Below, piece after piece: positions 6,957 through 13,823 of a stretch of 14,400 nucleotides of DNA; the stretch's first letter is position 1, and the number at the start of each line of letters is the position of its first letter. The notes beneath the pieces are model-generated. The model had not been told where the DNA came from and did not search any database. It saw nothing but the letters and a program-made list of their open reading frames with translations. Source of the stretch: VFMC01 sp044359565 (GTDB lineage: Bacteria; Actinomycetota; Acidimicrobiia; Acidimicrobiales; Ilumatobacteraceae); NCBI GenBank assembly GCA_044359565.1, contig JBIKLX010000071.1, positions 1 through 14,400 on the forward strand, read 5' to 3'. Made by a program: the position numbers and the translations under genes.

Positions 6957-7390
6957 CGCGTCGCTCCCCCAGCTTCGAGCCAGGCCTGCAGCATGACCGC
7001 GGCTGCCACCTTGTCGACCACTCGGCGACGGTCCGGGGCCTTCATCTTGAACGTCATCAACGCCGCGTCGGCGGTGCTGGTGGTACGGCGTTCGTCGTAG
7101 GTCTCGACCGGCACGCCGACCACGGTAGCCAACGCTCGGGCCTCGGAGACCGCGGCATTCGCCGCCGGTCCTGACGTACCGTTCATGTTCAGCGGGAGGC
7201 CCACCACCAGCACATCGGCTTCCTCCTCGGCCACCAACGCGGCGATGCGCCGATGGTCGGCCCGTCGGTCGCCCGAGCGCTGCAGGACGAGCAGGGGCGA
7301 AGCAATGGTGCCCGAACGGTCGGTGACCGCCACGCCGATGCGCTTCGACCCGAGGTCGATGCCGAGTGCCCGCCTAACCGGCAATGGCAC
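6953..7390 (-). CDS. ruvX: RuvX/YqgF-family RNase H-fold nuclease
   Basis: The 145-residue protein belongs to the YqgF family, which is implicated in 16S rRNA 5'-end maturation and also proposed as a Holliday-junction resolvase. The RNase H-like fold is shown by LGIDLGSKRIGVAVTD (9-24, first acidic residue Asp12), VVGLPLNMNGTSG in the middle, and the late acidic site in VVDKVAAAVMLQ. The start is the weakest point. The GTG at 7390 lies inside the last codons of alaS (17-base overlap), and a TTG at 7384 is also possible; no good ribosome site is visible for either. The stop overlaps the mltG start. Confidence 0.92.
   Translation of the reverse strand: MPLPVRRALGIDLGSKRIGVAVTDRSGTIASPLLVLQRSGDRRADHRRIAALVAEEEADVLVVGLPLNMNGTSGPAANAAVSEARALATVVGVPVETYDERRTTSTADAALMTFKMKAPDRRRVVDKVAAAVMLQAWLEAGGATR
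6964..6970 (-). promoter_or_regulatory. Shine-Dalgarno of mltG
   Basis: GGGGGAG on the minus strand, within the last codons of ruvX, lies seven bases before the GTG at 6956 and supports that start. Confidence 0.6.
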
Positions 7391-9992
7391 CTCGGGCGAT
7401 GCGCAGCGCCTCGTCGAGGCCCTCAGGGTTCTTGCCACCCGCCGTGGCGATGTCGCCCTTGCCACCACCACCGCCGCCCACGGCCTTGGCCGCATCCTTG
7501 ATGAGGTCGCCGGCCACCCGGCCCGACGCCGCAGTGACGGCGGCGACGAGCGACACGCCGCCCGTGGCCGACACACCGCCGAGCACCACGATGTCGACCC
7601 CGGCCTGCCGCACGGCGATGGCGAGATCGCGCAGGTCGCCAGGGGCGAGGTCGTCGACCCGCTCGACCAGTGCGCCGTCGACCGCCGATGCCGCCAGTTC
7701 GCCGGCGCGCCCTGCAGCCAACTGACCGCGCAGTGCCCGTACCTCGTCCTGCAACGCCTTGATCTCGTCCATCCGGCGCTGCACCCCGTCGACCAGCGAG
7801 TCGGTGGTGGAACCAACCAGACGTGCTGCGTCGGCGATGAGCACCTCGTCGCGTTGCAGCAACGAAAGGGTCTGGGTTCCGGTGACCGCTTCGATACGGC
7901 GCAGGTTCGAGCCGATGGAGCTCTCGGCAACGACCTTGATGATGCCGATGTCGCCGGTGGCGCGCACATGGGTGCCGCCGCACAGCTCGATGGAACTGCC
8001 TGCTTCGAGCACCCGCACGATGTCGCCGTACTTGTCGCCGAAGAACGCCATGGCGCCCATGGCGAGTGCTTCGTCCTTGGTGGTCTCGAAGGCCCTCACG
8101 GGCGCATTCGACAACGTCTCGTGGTTGGCGATGGCCTCGATGCGAGCGACCTCGTCGTCGGTGACCGCCGCGTAGTGGGTGAAGTCGAACCGCAAGCGGT
8201 CGGGACCCACCAGCGAGCCGGCCTGCTTCACGTGCTCGCCCAGCACCTGGCGCAACGCGTGGTGCAACAGGTGAGTACCGGTGTGGTTGCGGCGGGTGGC
8301 GTCGCGACGTGCCACGTCGATGCTGGCGGTTGCGTCGACGCCCGGGTACAGCTCGCCGCTGACGATGCGCGCGACATGCCGACGCAGACCGGGCAGCGCG
8401 AACGTGGTGTCGAGCACCTCGGCCACACCGGTGTGGGTGGTGATGGTGCCGGTGTCGCCCACCTGGCCGCCGCTCTCGGCGTAGAACGGGCTGCGGTCGA
8501 GGAAGATCTCGACGATGTCCTCGTCGTCGGCCCACGGACCAGTGCTGCCCACCAGCACGGCCAGCACCGTCGACGACGTGCTGTCGACGCTGTAGCCCTG
8601 GAACTCGGTGGTGCCGTGCTGCTCGACGATGTCGCGGTACTGGTCGAGGCGGTCGTCGCCGACGGCAGCACCCTTGCGGGCGGCCTTGGCACGCTCGCGC
8701 TGGGCGCGCATCTCGGCGTCGAACCCTGCACCGTCGACCGCAACACCGCGTTCGCCCGCGATCTCCTCGGTGAGCTCGAGCGGGAACCCATAGGTGTCGT
8801 GCAGCATGAACGCTGTCGAGCCGGGCAACTGCCCGGGCTTCGACTCGAGTTCGTCTTCCAGGATCGACAGACCGGTCTTCAGCGTCTGGCGGAAGCGTTC
8901 TTCTTCGCGAGTGAGCACACCGACGATGAAGTCCTTGTTCTTGGCCACATCGGGGTAGGCCGAGCCCATCACCTCGACCGCGGTCTCGACGAGCGAGGGC
9001 ATCACCAGTTTCTCGGTGCCCAGCAGGTAGGCGTAGCGCACCGCTCGACGGATGATGCGCCGCAGCACGTAGCCGCGCCCCTCGTTGCTGGGGAACACGC
9101 CGTCGCTGACCAGCATGGCGCTGCTGCGCGCGTGTTCGGCGAGCACGCGCATGCTGAAGCTGACACGGTCGTCGTAGTCGCCCGCCGTGTACGACTTGCC
9201 GGTGAGGCTGCACGCCCGGTCGATGAGCGGGAGCATGAGGTCGGTCTCCCACACGGCGTCGACGCCCTGCAGCAGGCACAGCAGCCGCTCGAGGCCGGCG
9301 CCGGTGTCGATCGACGGCTTGGGCAGCAGCGTGCGGCTGCCGTCGGGTGCCTGGTTGTACTGCATGAACACCAGGTTCCAGAACTCCATGAACCGGTCGC
9401 CGCCCGGGTCGGCGAGCGGCCCGCCCTCGGGGCCGAAGCCGGGGCCGCGGTCGATATGGATCTCGCTGCACGGGCCGCAGGGGCCGGTGTCGCCCATCTG
9501 CCAGAAGTTGTCCTTGTCGCCGAGCCGCTGGATGCGGTTCATCGGCACGCCCACCTGCTCGTGCCAGATCGCCTCGGCCTCGTCGTCGCTCTCGTGCACG
9601 GTGATCCACAGTCGGTCGCCGTCGAGGCCGAAGACCTCGGTGGTGAGCTCCCAGCTCCACGGGATGATCTCGTGCTTGAAGTAGTCGCCGAAGCTGAAGT
9701 TGCCGAGCATCTCGAAGAACACCAGGTGCCGCTTGGTGCGGCCCACATCGTCGAGGTCGTTGTGCTTGCCACCGGCTCGGGCGCACTTCTGCGAGCTGAC
9801 CGCACGCGAATAGGGCGGTGCCTCGTCGCCGACGAAGTACGGCTTGAACGGCACCATGCCGGCGACGGTGAACAGCACCGTCGGATCGTGCGGGATGAGG
9901 CTCGCCGATGGCACCACGGTATGGCCCTTCGCGGCGAAGAAGTCGAGGAAGGCAGACCGGAGCTGGTCGGCGGTGGCAGGGGGCGTAGACAT
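7374..9992 (-). CDS. alaS: Alanyl-tRNA synthetase
   Basis: AlaRS charges tRNA-Ala and edits mischarged Ser and Gly. The 872-residue length is normal. The class II catalytic core covers about 1-250, with motif-2 segment ARAGGKHNDL (71-80), DTGPCGPCSEIH (168-179) and motif 3 GAGLERL (231-237). The tRNA-recognition region lies in the middle. The editing domain has the zinc ligands HTGTH (His570, His574) and CGGTH (Cys671, His675). The C-terminal DHHA1/C-Ala domain ends with a six-glycine run and KGD (839-847). The ATG at 9992 lies 8 bases after a TAGGCT -10-like hexamer, so the mRNA may be leaderless. It is the first gene of the eight-gene operon and overlaps ruvX by 17 bases. Confidence 0.98.
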   Translation of the reverse strand: MSTPPATADQLRSAFLDFFAAKGHTVVPSASLIPHDPTVLFTVAGMVPFKPYFVGDEAPPYSRAVSSQKCARAGGKHNDLDDVGRTKRHLVFFEMLGNFSFGDYFKHEIIPWSWELTTEVFGLDGDRLWITVHESDDEAEAIWHEQVGVPMNRIQRLGDKDNFWQMGDTGPCGPCSEIHIDRGPGFGPEGGPLADPGGDRFMEFWNLVFMQYNQAPDGSRTLLPKPSIDTGAGLERLLCLLQGVDAVWETDLMLPLIDRACSLTGKSYTAGDYDDRVSFSMRVLAEHARSSAMLVSDGVFPSNEGRGYVLRRIIRRAVRYAYLLGTEKLVMPSLVETAVEVMGSAYPDVAKNKDFIVGVLTREEERFRQTLKTGLSILEDELESKPGQLPGSTAFMLHDTYGFPLELTEEIAGERGVAVDGAGFDAEMRAQRERAKAARKGAAVGDDRLDQYRDIVEQHGTTEFQGYSVDSTSSTVLAVLVGSTGPWADDEDIVEIFLDRSPFYAESGGQVGDTGTITTHTGVAEVLDTTFALPGLRRHVARIVSGELYPGVDATASIDVARRDATRRNHTGTHLLHHALRQVLGEHVKQAGSLVGPDRLRFDFTHYAAVTDDEVARIEAIANHETLSNAPVRAFETTKDEALAMGAMAFFGDKYGDIVRVLEAGSSIELCGGTHVRATGDIGIIKVVAESSIGSNLRRIEAVTGTQTLSLLQRDEVLIADAARLVGSTTDSLVDGVQRRMDEIKALQDEVRALRGQLAAGRAGELAASAVDGALVERVDDLAPGDLRDLAIAVRQAGVDIVVLGGVSATGGVSLVAAVTAASGRVAGDLIKDAAKAVGGGGGGKGDIATAGGKNPEGLDEALRIARGAIAG

Positions 9993-10000
9993 CGGCTCGC

Positions 10001-10006
10001 AGCCTA
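10001..10006 (-). promoter_or_regulatory. Putative -10 element of the alaS-aro operon
   Basis: On the minus strand TAGGCT fits the actinobacterial TANNNT form and ends 8 bases before the alaS ATG, which would make the transcript leaderless or nearly so. A weak -35 candidate (TAGACG) lies 15 bases further upstream. The gap between alaS and the divergent gene is only 72 bases, so the operon promoter should be here. Confidence 0.45.
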
Positions 10007-10050
10007 CCCAGCCCGTACTGCCGTCTACCTGGAACTCGCGCCTCGTCGCC

Positions 10051-10056
10051 TACCCT
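10051..10056 (+). promoter_or_regulatory. Putative -10 element of the cysteine-rich gene
   Basis: TACCCT on the plus strand ends 8 bases before the ATG at 10065, the spacing expected of a leaderless transcript. No Shine-Dalgarno is present and no convincing -35 is seen. The geometry mirrors that of alaS on the other strand. Confidence 0.4.
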
Positions 10057-10064
10057 GTGCGCCC

Positions 10065-10817
10065 ATGCCCGCCGCCCGCCGCCAACCGTCCGAACCCACC
10101 CAGCCGCTCGATGTCCATGAATGGATCAGCTTCGAGGACGACCACGAGAACCGCGCCTGGATGGCCGACGCCACCTTCCTGCTGTCGAACTGGAGCTGCA
10201 TCTTCGGCGCGGGCTGCAAGGGCGTGCTCGACGACGACGCCACCCACCTCCAGCAGGGGTGCTGCAGCTACGGCGCGCACTTCGTCGACGACGACGATGT
10301 GCAGACGGTGGTGAGCGCTGTGGTGCGCCTGTCGCCCGACCGCTGGCAGTTCGCCAAGAAGGCCAAGCGCAACGGCTTCCTCGCCCCCTCCGACGACGGC
10401 GGCACGATGACCCGCGTGGTCGACGGGGCGTGCATCTTCTTGAATCGGCCCGACTTCCCCGGTGGCGCCGGATGCGCACTGCACGCGGCAGCGCTCGAGG
10501 CTGGCGAGCGGCCGATGGACTGGAAGCCGAACGTGTGCTGGCAGCTGCCGCTGCGGCTCGAGCACCACACCGACGACCAGGGCTACGTCACGTCGACGCT
10601 GCGCGAGTGGAAGCGTCGCGACTGGAGCGAGGGCGGCAAGGAGTTCCACTGGTGGTGCACCGAGTCGCCCGACGCGTTCGTGGGCAAGGACCCCGTGTAC
10701 CGCTACCTGCGCGACGAGATCGTCGGGCTGGTGGGCCAAGAGGTGTATGGCCGCTGGGTCGAGTTGCTCGAGCGGCCGCGGTGGACACCGCTGCCGCACC
10801 CCGCCGTCAGGCGGTAG
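10065..10817 (+). CDS. Cysteine-rich protein of unknown function (YkgJ/DUF3109-like cysteine cluster)
   Basis: The 250-residue soluble protein has eight cysteines at 45, 51, 66, 67, 123, 137, 158 and 198. The first seven sit in conserved-looking segments: SNWSCIFGAGCKG (41-53), QGCCSYGAHF (64-73), GACIFLNR (121-128), GCALHAAALEAG (136-147) and PNVCWQLPL (155-163). This C-x5-C...CC...C-x13-C...C pattern, with a CALH segment, resembles the YkgJ/DUF3109 type of presumed metal- or Fe-S-binding proteins; that match is from memory and uncertain. There is no signal peptide or membrane segment. The ATG at 10065 was chosen because the frame upstream is antisense to alaS. The gene is divergent from alaS, and its last 11 bases overlap the end of typA. 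I cannot assign a function. Confidence 0.85.
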   Translation: MPAARRQPSEPTQPLDVHEWISFEDDHENRAWMADATFLLSNWSCIFGAGCKGVLDDDATHLQQGCCSYGAHFVDDDDVQTVVSAVVRLSPDRWQFAKKAKRNGFLAPSDDGGTMTRVVDGACIFLNRPDFPGGAGCALHAAALEAGERPMDWKPNVCWQLPLRLEHHTDDQGYVTSTLREWKRRDWSEGGKEFHWWCTESPDAFVGKDPVYRYLRDEIVGLVGQEVYGRWVELLERPRWTPLPHPAVRR

Positions 10818-12642
10818 GCACCTTCTTGTTCGCCTTGCGCCGGTCTTCGAGGCCGAGGTGGCGCTTGCGGATGCGGATGCTCTTCGGGGTGACCTCGACG
10901 AGCTCGTCCTCCTGGATCCATTCGATGGCGGTCTCGAGGGTGTGGATGCGCGGCGCCGGCAGTTTCACGGCATCGTCGTGGCTGTGCGTGCGGATGTTGT
11001 TCTTCTCCTTCGGGCGCACAGCGTTCACCACCATCTCGTCCTCGCGGGCACATTCGCCCACCACCATGCCCTCGTACACCTGCTCGCTGGGGTGCACGAA
11101 GAACTGACCGCTGAGCTGCAGCTTGTCGAGCGCATAGCCGGTGGTGACGCCCAGACGGTCAGACACCATCGCGCCGCCGCGAGCATCGGGCATGTCGCCC
11201 GCCCACGGCACCCAGCCGTGGTGGTGCTGGTGGAGCAGTGCTGTGCCGCGGGTGGCGGTGAGCAGCATCGAGCGGAAGCCGATGAGACCGCGGCTCGGGC
11301 ACTCGAAGGTGACGACGCTGCGGCCGGTGTCGCCGGGGCGGATGTCGGTGATGCGGCCCTTACGCGGAGCGAGTTCCTGGGTGACGGTGCCGACGTACTC
11401 GTCGGGCACATCGACCACACCGCGCTCTTGGGGCTCGAACCGCTTGCCGTTCACTTCCTTGGTGATGACCTGTGGGCGACTGACCTGCAGCTCGTAGCCC
11501 TCGCGGCGCATCGCCTCGATGAGCACGGCCAACTGCAGTTCGCCACGGCCGGCCACGTCGATGGCGTCGGGCGAACCGGTCTCGAACAGCTTGATCGACA
11601 CGTTGCCGAGGATCTCTTTGTTGAGACGGTCGACGAGGTGACGGCTGGTGAGGTACTTGCCCTCTCTGCCGGCCAGCGGCGAGGTGTTCACACCGAACGT
11701 CATGCGCAGCACGGGCTCGTCGACGACGAGGCGGGGCAGGGCGATGGGTTCCTCGACCGAGGCGATGGTGTCGCCGATCTCGACCTCGGGGAAGCCGGCC
11801 ACGACGAACAGGTCGCCTGCCGACAGCACCTCGGCCTCGTTGCGGCTGACGCCTTCGAATGCCATGAGCTGGGTGAGGCGGCGCTTCAGCGCGGGCTGTC
11901 CCTCGCTGAACTCCTCCTCGAGCAGTGCGACGGTCTCGCCACGGCGCATGACGCCGTTGACGATGCGACCGATGGCGAGGCGGCCGAGGTACTCGCTGGC
12001 ATCGAGCTGGGTGACCATGGCCTGCAGCGGCAGCGACGGGTCGCCCTGCGGCGCCGGGATGGCCTCGAGGATGGTGTCGAGCAGGGGCGACAGGTCGGCG
12101 TCGGCGGCGGGCATGCCGATGCCCTTCATGGCCCGACCCTCGCGCGCCACGGCCGAGATGATCTCGAAATCGATGTGCTCGTCGTCGGCGTCGAGGTCGA
12201 TGAAGAGCTGGTAGATCTCGTCGAGCACTTCCTCGGGCCGGGCATCGCCACGGTCGACCTTGTTGATGACCACGATGGCCGGCAGGTTGCGCGACAGCGC
12301 CTTCTGCAGCACGTAGCGCGTCTGCGGCAGCGGGCCCTCGGCCGCGTCGACCAGCAGGATGACGCCGTCGACCATGGTGAGCGCGCGTTCCACTTCACCG
12401 CCGAAGTCGGCGTGGCCAGGCGTGTCGACCAGGTTGATCTTCACGCCCTTCCAGACGATGGACGCCGCCTTGGCGAGAATGGTGATGCCACGCTCGCGCT
12501 CTTGGTCGTTCGAGTCCATCACACGGTCGACGACGGCCTGATGAGCCGCGAACGTGCCGGTGGCGCGCAGCAGCGCATCGACGAGGGTGGTCTTGCCGTG
12601 GTCGACGTGCGCGACAAGGGCGATGTTTCTCAAAGGGTTCAT
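10807..12642 (-). CDS. typA: Ribosome-associated translational GTPase TypA/BipA
   Basis: TypA is an EF-G-like GTPase that binds the 70S ribosome and helps assembly and translation under stress such as cold. The 611-residue protein has the P-loop AHVDHGKTT (11-19), the switch-I segment ERGITILAKA (50-59), DTPGHADF (73-80) and NKVD (127-130). These are followed by the beta-barrel domain 2, the EF-G-like domains III and V (FECPSRGLIGFR among them), and the family-specific C-terminus with FVHPSEQVYEGMVVGE and RPKEKNN. The ATG at 12642 has no strong ribosome site. A small gene ends 39 bases upstream on the same strand, so co-transcription is possible. The 3' end overlaps the convergent cysteine-rich gene by 11 bases. 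Confidence 0.97.
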   Translation of the reverse strand: MNPLRNIALVAHVDHGKTTLVDALLRATGTFAAHQAVVDRVMDSNDQERERGITILAKAASIVWKGVKINLVDTPGHADFGGEVERALTMVDGVILLVDAAEGPLPQTRYVLQKALSRNLPAIVVINKVDRGDARPEEVLDEIYQLFIDLDADDEHIDFEIISAVAREGRAMKGIGMPAADADLSPLLDTILEAIPAPQGDPSLPLQAMVTQLDASEYLGRLAIGRIVNGVMRRGETVALLEEEFSEGQPALKRRLTQLMAFEGVSRNEAEVLSAGDLFVVAGFPEVEIGDTIASVEEPIALPRLVVDEPVLRMTFGVNTSPLAGREGKYLTSRHLVDRLNKEILGNVSIKLFETGSPDAIDVAGRGELQLAVLIEAMRREGYELQVSRPQVITKEVNGKRFEPQERGVVDVPDEYVGTVTQELAPRKGRITDIRPGDTGRSVVTFECPSRGLIGFRSMLLTATRGTALLHQHHHGWVPWAGDMPDARGGAMVSDRLGVTTGYALDKLQLSGQFFVHPSEQVYEGMVVGECAREDEMVVNAVRPKEKNNIRTHSHDDAVKLPAPRIHTLETAIEWIQEDELVEVTPKSIRIRKRHLGLEDRRKANKKVPTA

Positions 12643-12681
12643 GTGGGCACCGGGGGGTGAAATGCAGCCGGGCGGCTGCGG

Positions 12682-12879
12682 TCAGTCGTCGTCGTCCTCG
12701 TCGAGGTCGTCTTCGTCGTCGTCGAAGGTGACGCCGTATTTCTGCGCCAATTCGGCGTACTCGTCGTCGGGCGAGGATTCACGATTGTCGTTGCTCCCGA
12801 ACCCCAGGTCGAACGCACTCGGACCCGATTGCTTGAGTTTGCGCGCTTCTTCGAAGCGGCGGTGACGACCCTTCTTCAC
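12682..12879 (-). CDS. Small basic-to-acidic protein, DUF3073-like
   Basis: A 65-residue protein (GTG start) with a strongly basic head (KKGRHRRFEEARKLKQ), a middle segment with EYAELAQKYGV, and a tail made almost only of Asp and Glu. This basic-head, YAxLAxKY, acidic-tail layout recalls the small actinobacterial DUF3073 proteins, whose function is unknown; the link is from memory and not proven. I prefer the GTG at 12879 because GGGAG (12887-12891) lies seven bases upstream and the protein would then begin directly with the basic motif. An ATG at 12921 would add 14 mostly hydrophobic residues but has no ribosome site. The gene ends 39 bases before typA and may be co-transcribed with it. Confidence 0.72.
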   Translation of the reverse strand: MKKGRHRRFEEARKLKQSGPSAFDLGFGSNDNRESSPDDEYAELAQKYGVTFDDDEDDLDEDDDD

Positions 12880-12886
12880 GATAGGG

Positions 12887-12891
12887 CTCCC
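12887..12891 (-). promoter_or_regulatory. Shine-Dalgarno deciding the start of the small acidic-tail gene
   Basis: GGGAG on the minus strand is seven bases before the GTG at 12879. It is the reason for preferring the shorter protein over the ATG at 12921. Confidence 0.45.
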
Positions 12892-12962
12892 GAAGATGAG
12901 AAAACTGAGACTGTTCGCCATGCTACCTGCTGCATCCGTCGAATCACGGCATCCCTGACCCG

Positions 12963-12986
12963 CCGGTCAAGTGGCCGGTCAAGTGG
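12963..12986. repeat. Duplicated 12-mer in the divergent intergenic region
   Basis: CCGGTCAAGTGG occurs twice back to back and is followed by CC. On the minus strand each copy contains TTGACC, a -35-like hexamer pointing toward the small gene and typA. The array sits 45 bases before the ParA start and about 40 to 85 bases before the two possible starts of the small gene. It could be a regulator site or simply a local duplication. Confidence 0.6.
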
Positions 12987-13019
12987 CCGCGCGAAGACCG
13001 TGCGGAGGCCGTGCGCTGG

Positions 13020-13025
13020 CACAAT
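13020..13025 (+). promoter_or_regulatory. Putative -10 element of the ParA-like gene
   Basis: CACAAT (4 of 6 matches to TATAAT) ends 6 bases before the ATG at 13032, which places the transcription start at or next to the start codon. No Shine-Dalgarno is present, consistent with a leaderless mRNA. No clear -35 is seen. Confidence 0.4.
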
Positions 13026-13031
13026 GTGCCG

Positions 13032-13784
13032 ATGAGCGCTGTGGTGGCACTGCTGAACCAGAAAGGTGGGGTGGGCAAGACCACCGTCACCCTCGGGCTC
13101 GCGTCGGCGTTGGGCCGGGCCGGCCGCCGGGTGCTCGTGGTCGATCTCGACCCTCAGGCGTCGGCCACCTGGGTGCTCGGCATCGACCCCGACGCCCTCG
13201 CGGTATCGGCCGCCGACGTCCTGCACCGCTCCCCGGCGGCCGATGCCATCGTGCCATCGGACTGGGGCCTCGGCATCGATGTGCTCCCCGCCACCACGGC
13301 GCTCCAACGGCGCGAGGTGGGCGACCCGCAGCGTCTGCGAACGGCGCTGGCCGAGGTGGCCGAGCAGTACGACCAGGTGCTGCTCGACTGCCCACCGTCG
13401 CTCGGCAACCTCACCCGCAGCGGCCTCATCGCGGCCCGCCACGCACTCGTCGTGGTCGAGCCCTCGGCACTGAGCCTGCGCGGCATCGGCGCAGTGGCCG
13501 ACGTCATCGACGACATCTGGGACACACAGAACCCCAACCTCGAACTGACGGGTGTTGTCGTGAACCGTGTGCCACCCACCAGCAGCGAGGCCGATCGCCG
13601 GCTCGACGAACTCACTCGCATCGTCGGCCGCAAGGCGGTGTGGCAGCCGGTCGTGCCCAACCGAGCGATCCTGAACCAGGCCATCGGTGAACGGCGCCCG
13701 ATCCACAGTTACGGCAGCCGCAGCGCCGACGTCGCCGCGGTGTTCGACGCCCTGGCCGCCCGATTGCGGCGCGCCACTCGTTGA
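13032..13784 (+). CDS. ParA/Soj-family ATPase without an adjacent ParB
   Basis: The 250-residue protein is a deviant-Walker ATPase of the ParA/MinD superfamily, which use ATP-dependent dimerisation to position DNA or protein cargo. It has the deviant Walker A KGGVGKTT (11-18, with both lysines), Walker A' VVDLDPQAS (36-44) and Walker B LLDCPPS (117-123). There is no N-terminal DNA-binding helix-turn-helix domain, so it is of the short chromosomal type. The ATG at 13032 starts directly at the first beta strand. No parB-like gene is next to it and no parS-like palindrome is seen; its neighbours are unrelated and face other ways. Other roles, such as chemoreceptor, carboxysome or polar-complex positioning, are possible. 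It is probably not the main parAB pair. Confidence 0.9.
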   Translation: MSAVVALLNQKGGVGKTTVTLGLASALGRAGRRVLVVDLDPQASATWVLGIDPDALAVSAADVLHRSPAADAIVPSDWGLGIDVLPATTALQRREVGDPQRLRTALAEVAEQYDQVLLDCPPSLGNLTRSGLIAARHALVVVEPSALSLRGIGAVADVIDDIWDTQNPNLELTGVVVNRVPPTSSEADRRLDELTRIVGRKAVWQPVVPNRAILNQAIGERRPIHSYGSRSADVAAVFDALAARLRRATR

Positions 13785-13823
13785 GCCCATCAGGCCGCCG
13801 AACCGTTCAGGCTGACGCGGTGG

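Noticed and set aside
7423..9786. Second long minus-strand frame inside alaS
   Set aside because: Composition is Arg/His/Pro-rich, typical of a shifted frame in high-GC DNA, and it lies wholly within a clear alaS.
7185..10064. A plus-strand open frame running from 7185 into the cysteine-rich gene
   Set aside because: It is antisense to alaS, has no family signature before 10065, and is explained by the GC-rich third codon positions of alaS. Only the part from the ATG at 10065 looks like a protein.
10462..12660. Long plus-strand frame across typA
   Set aside because: It is antisense to the intact typA gene and overlaps the cysteine-rich gene out of frame; there is no recognisable domain.
13785..13823. 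Terminator between the converging ParA and RNase D genes
   Set aside because: The 39 bases hold no stable GC stem followed by T on either strand.
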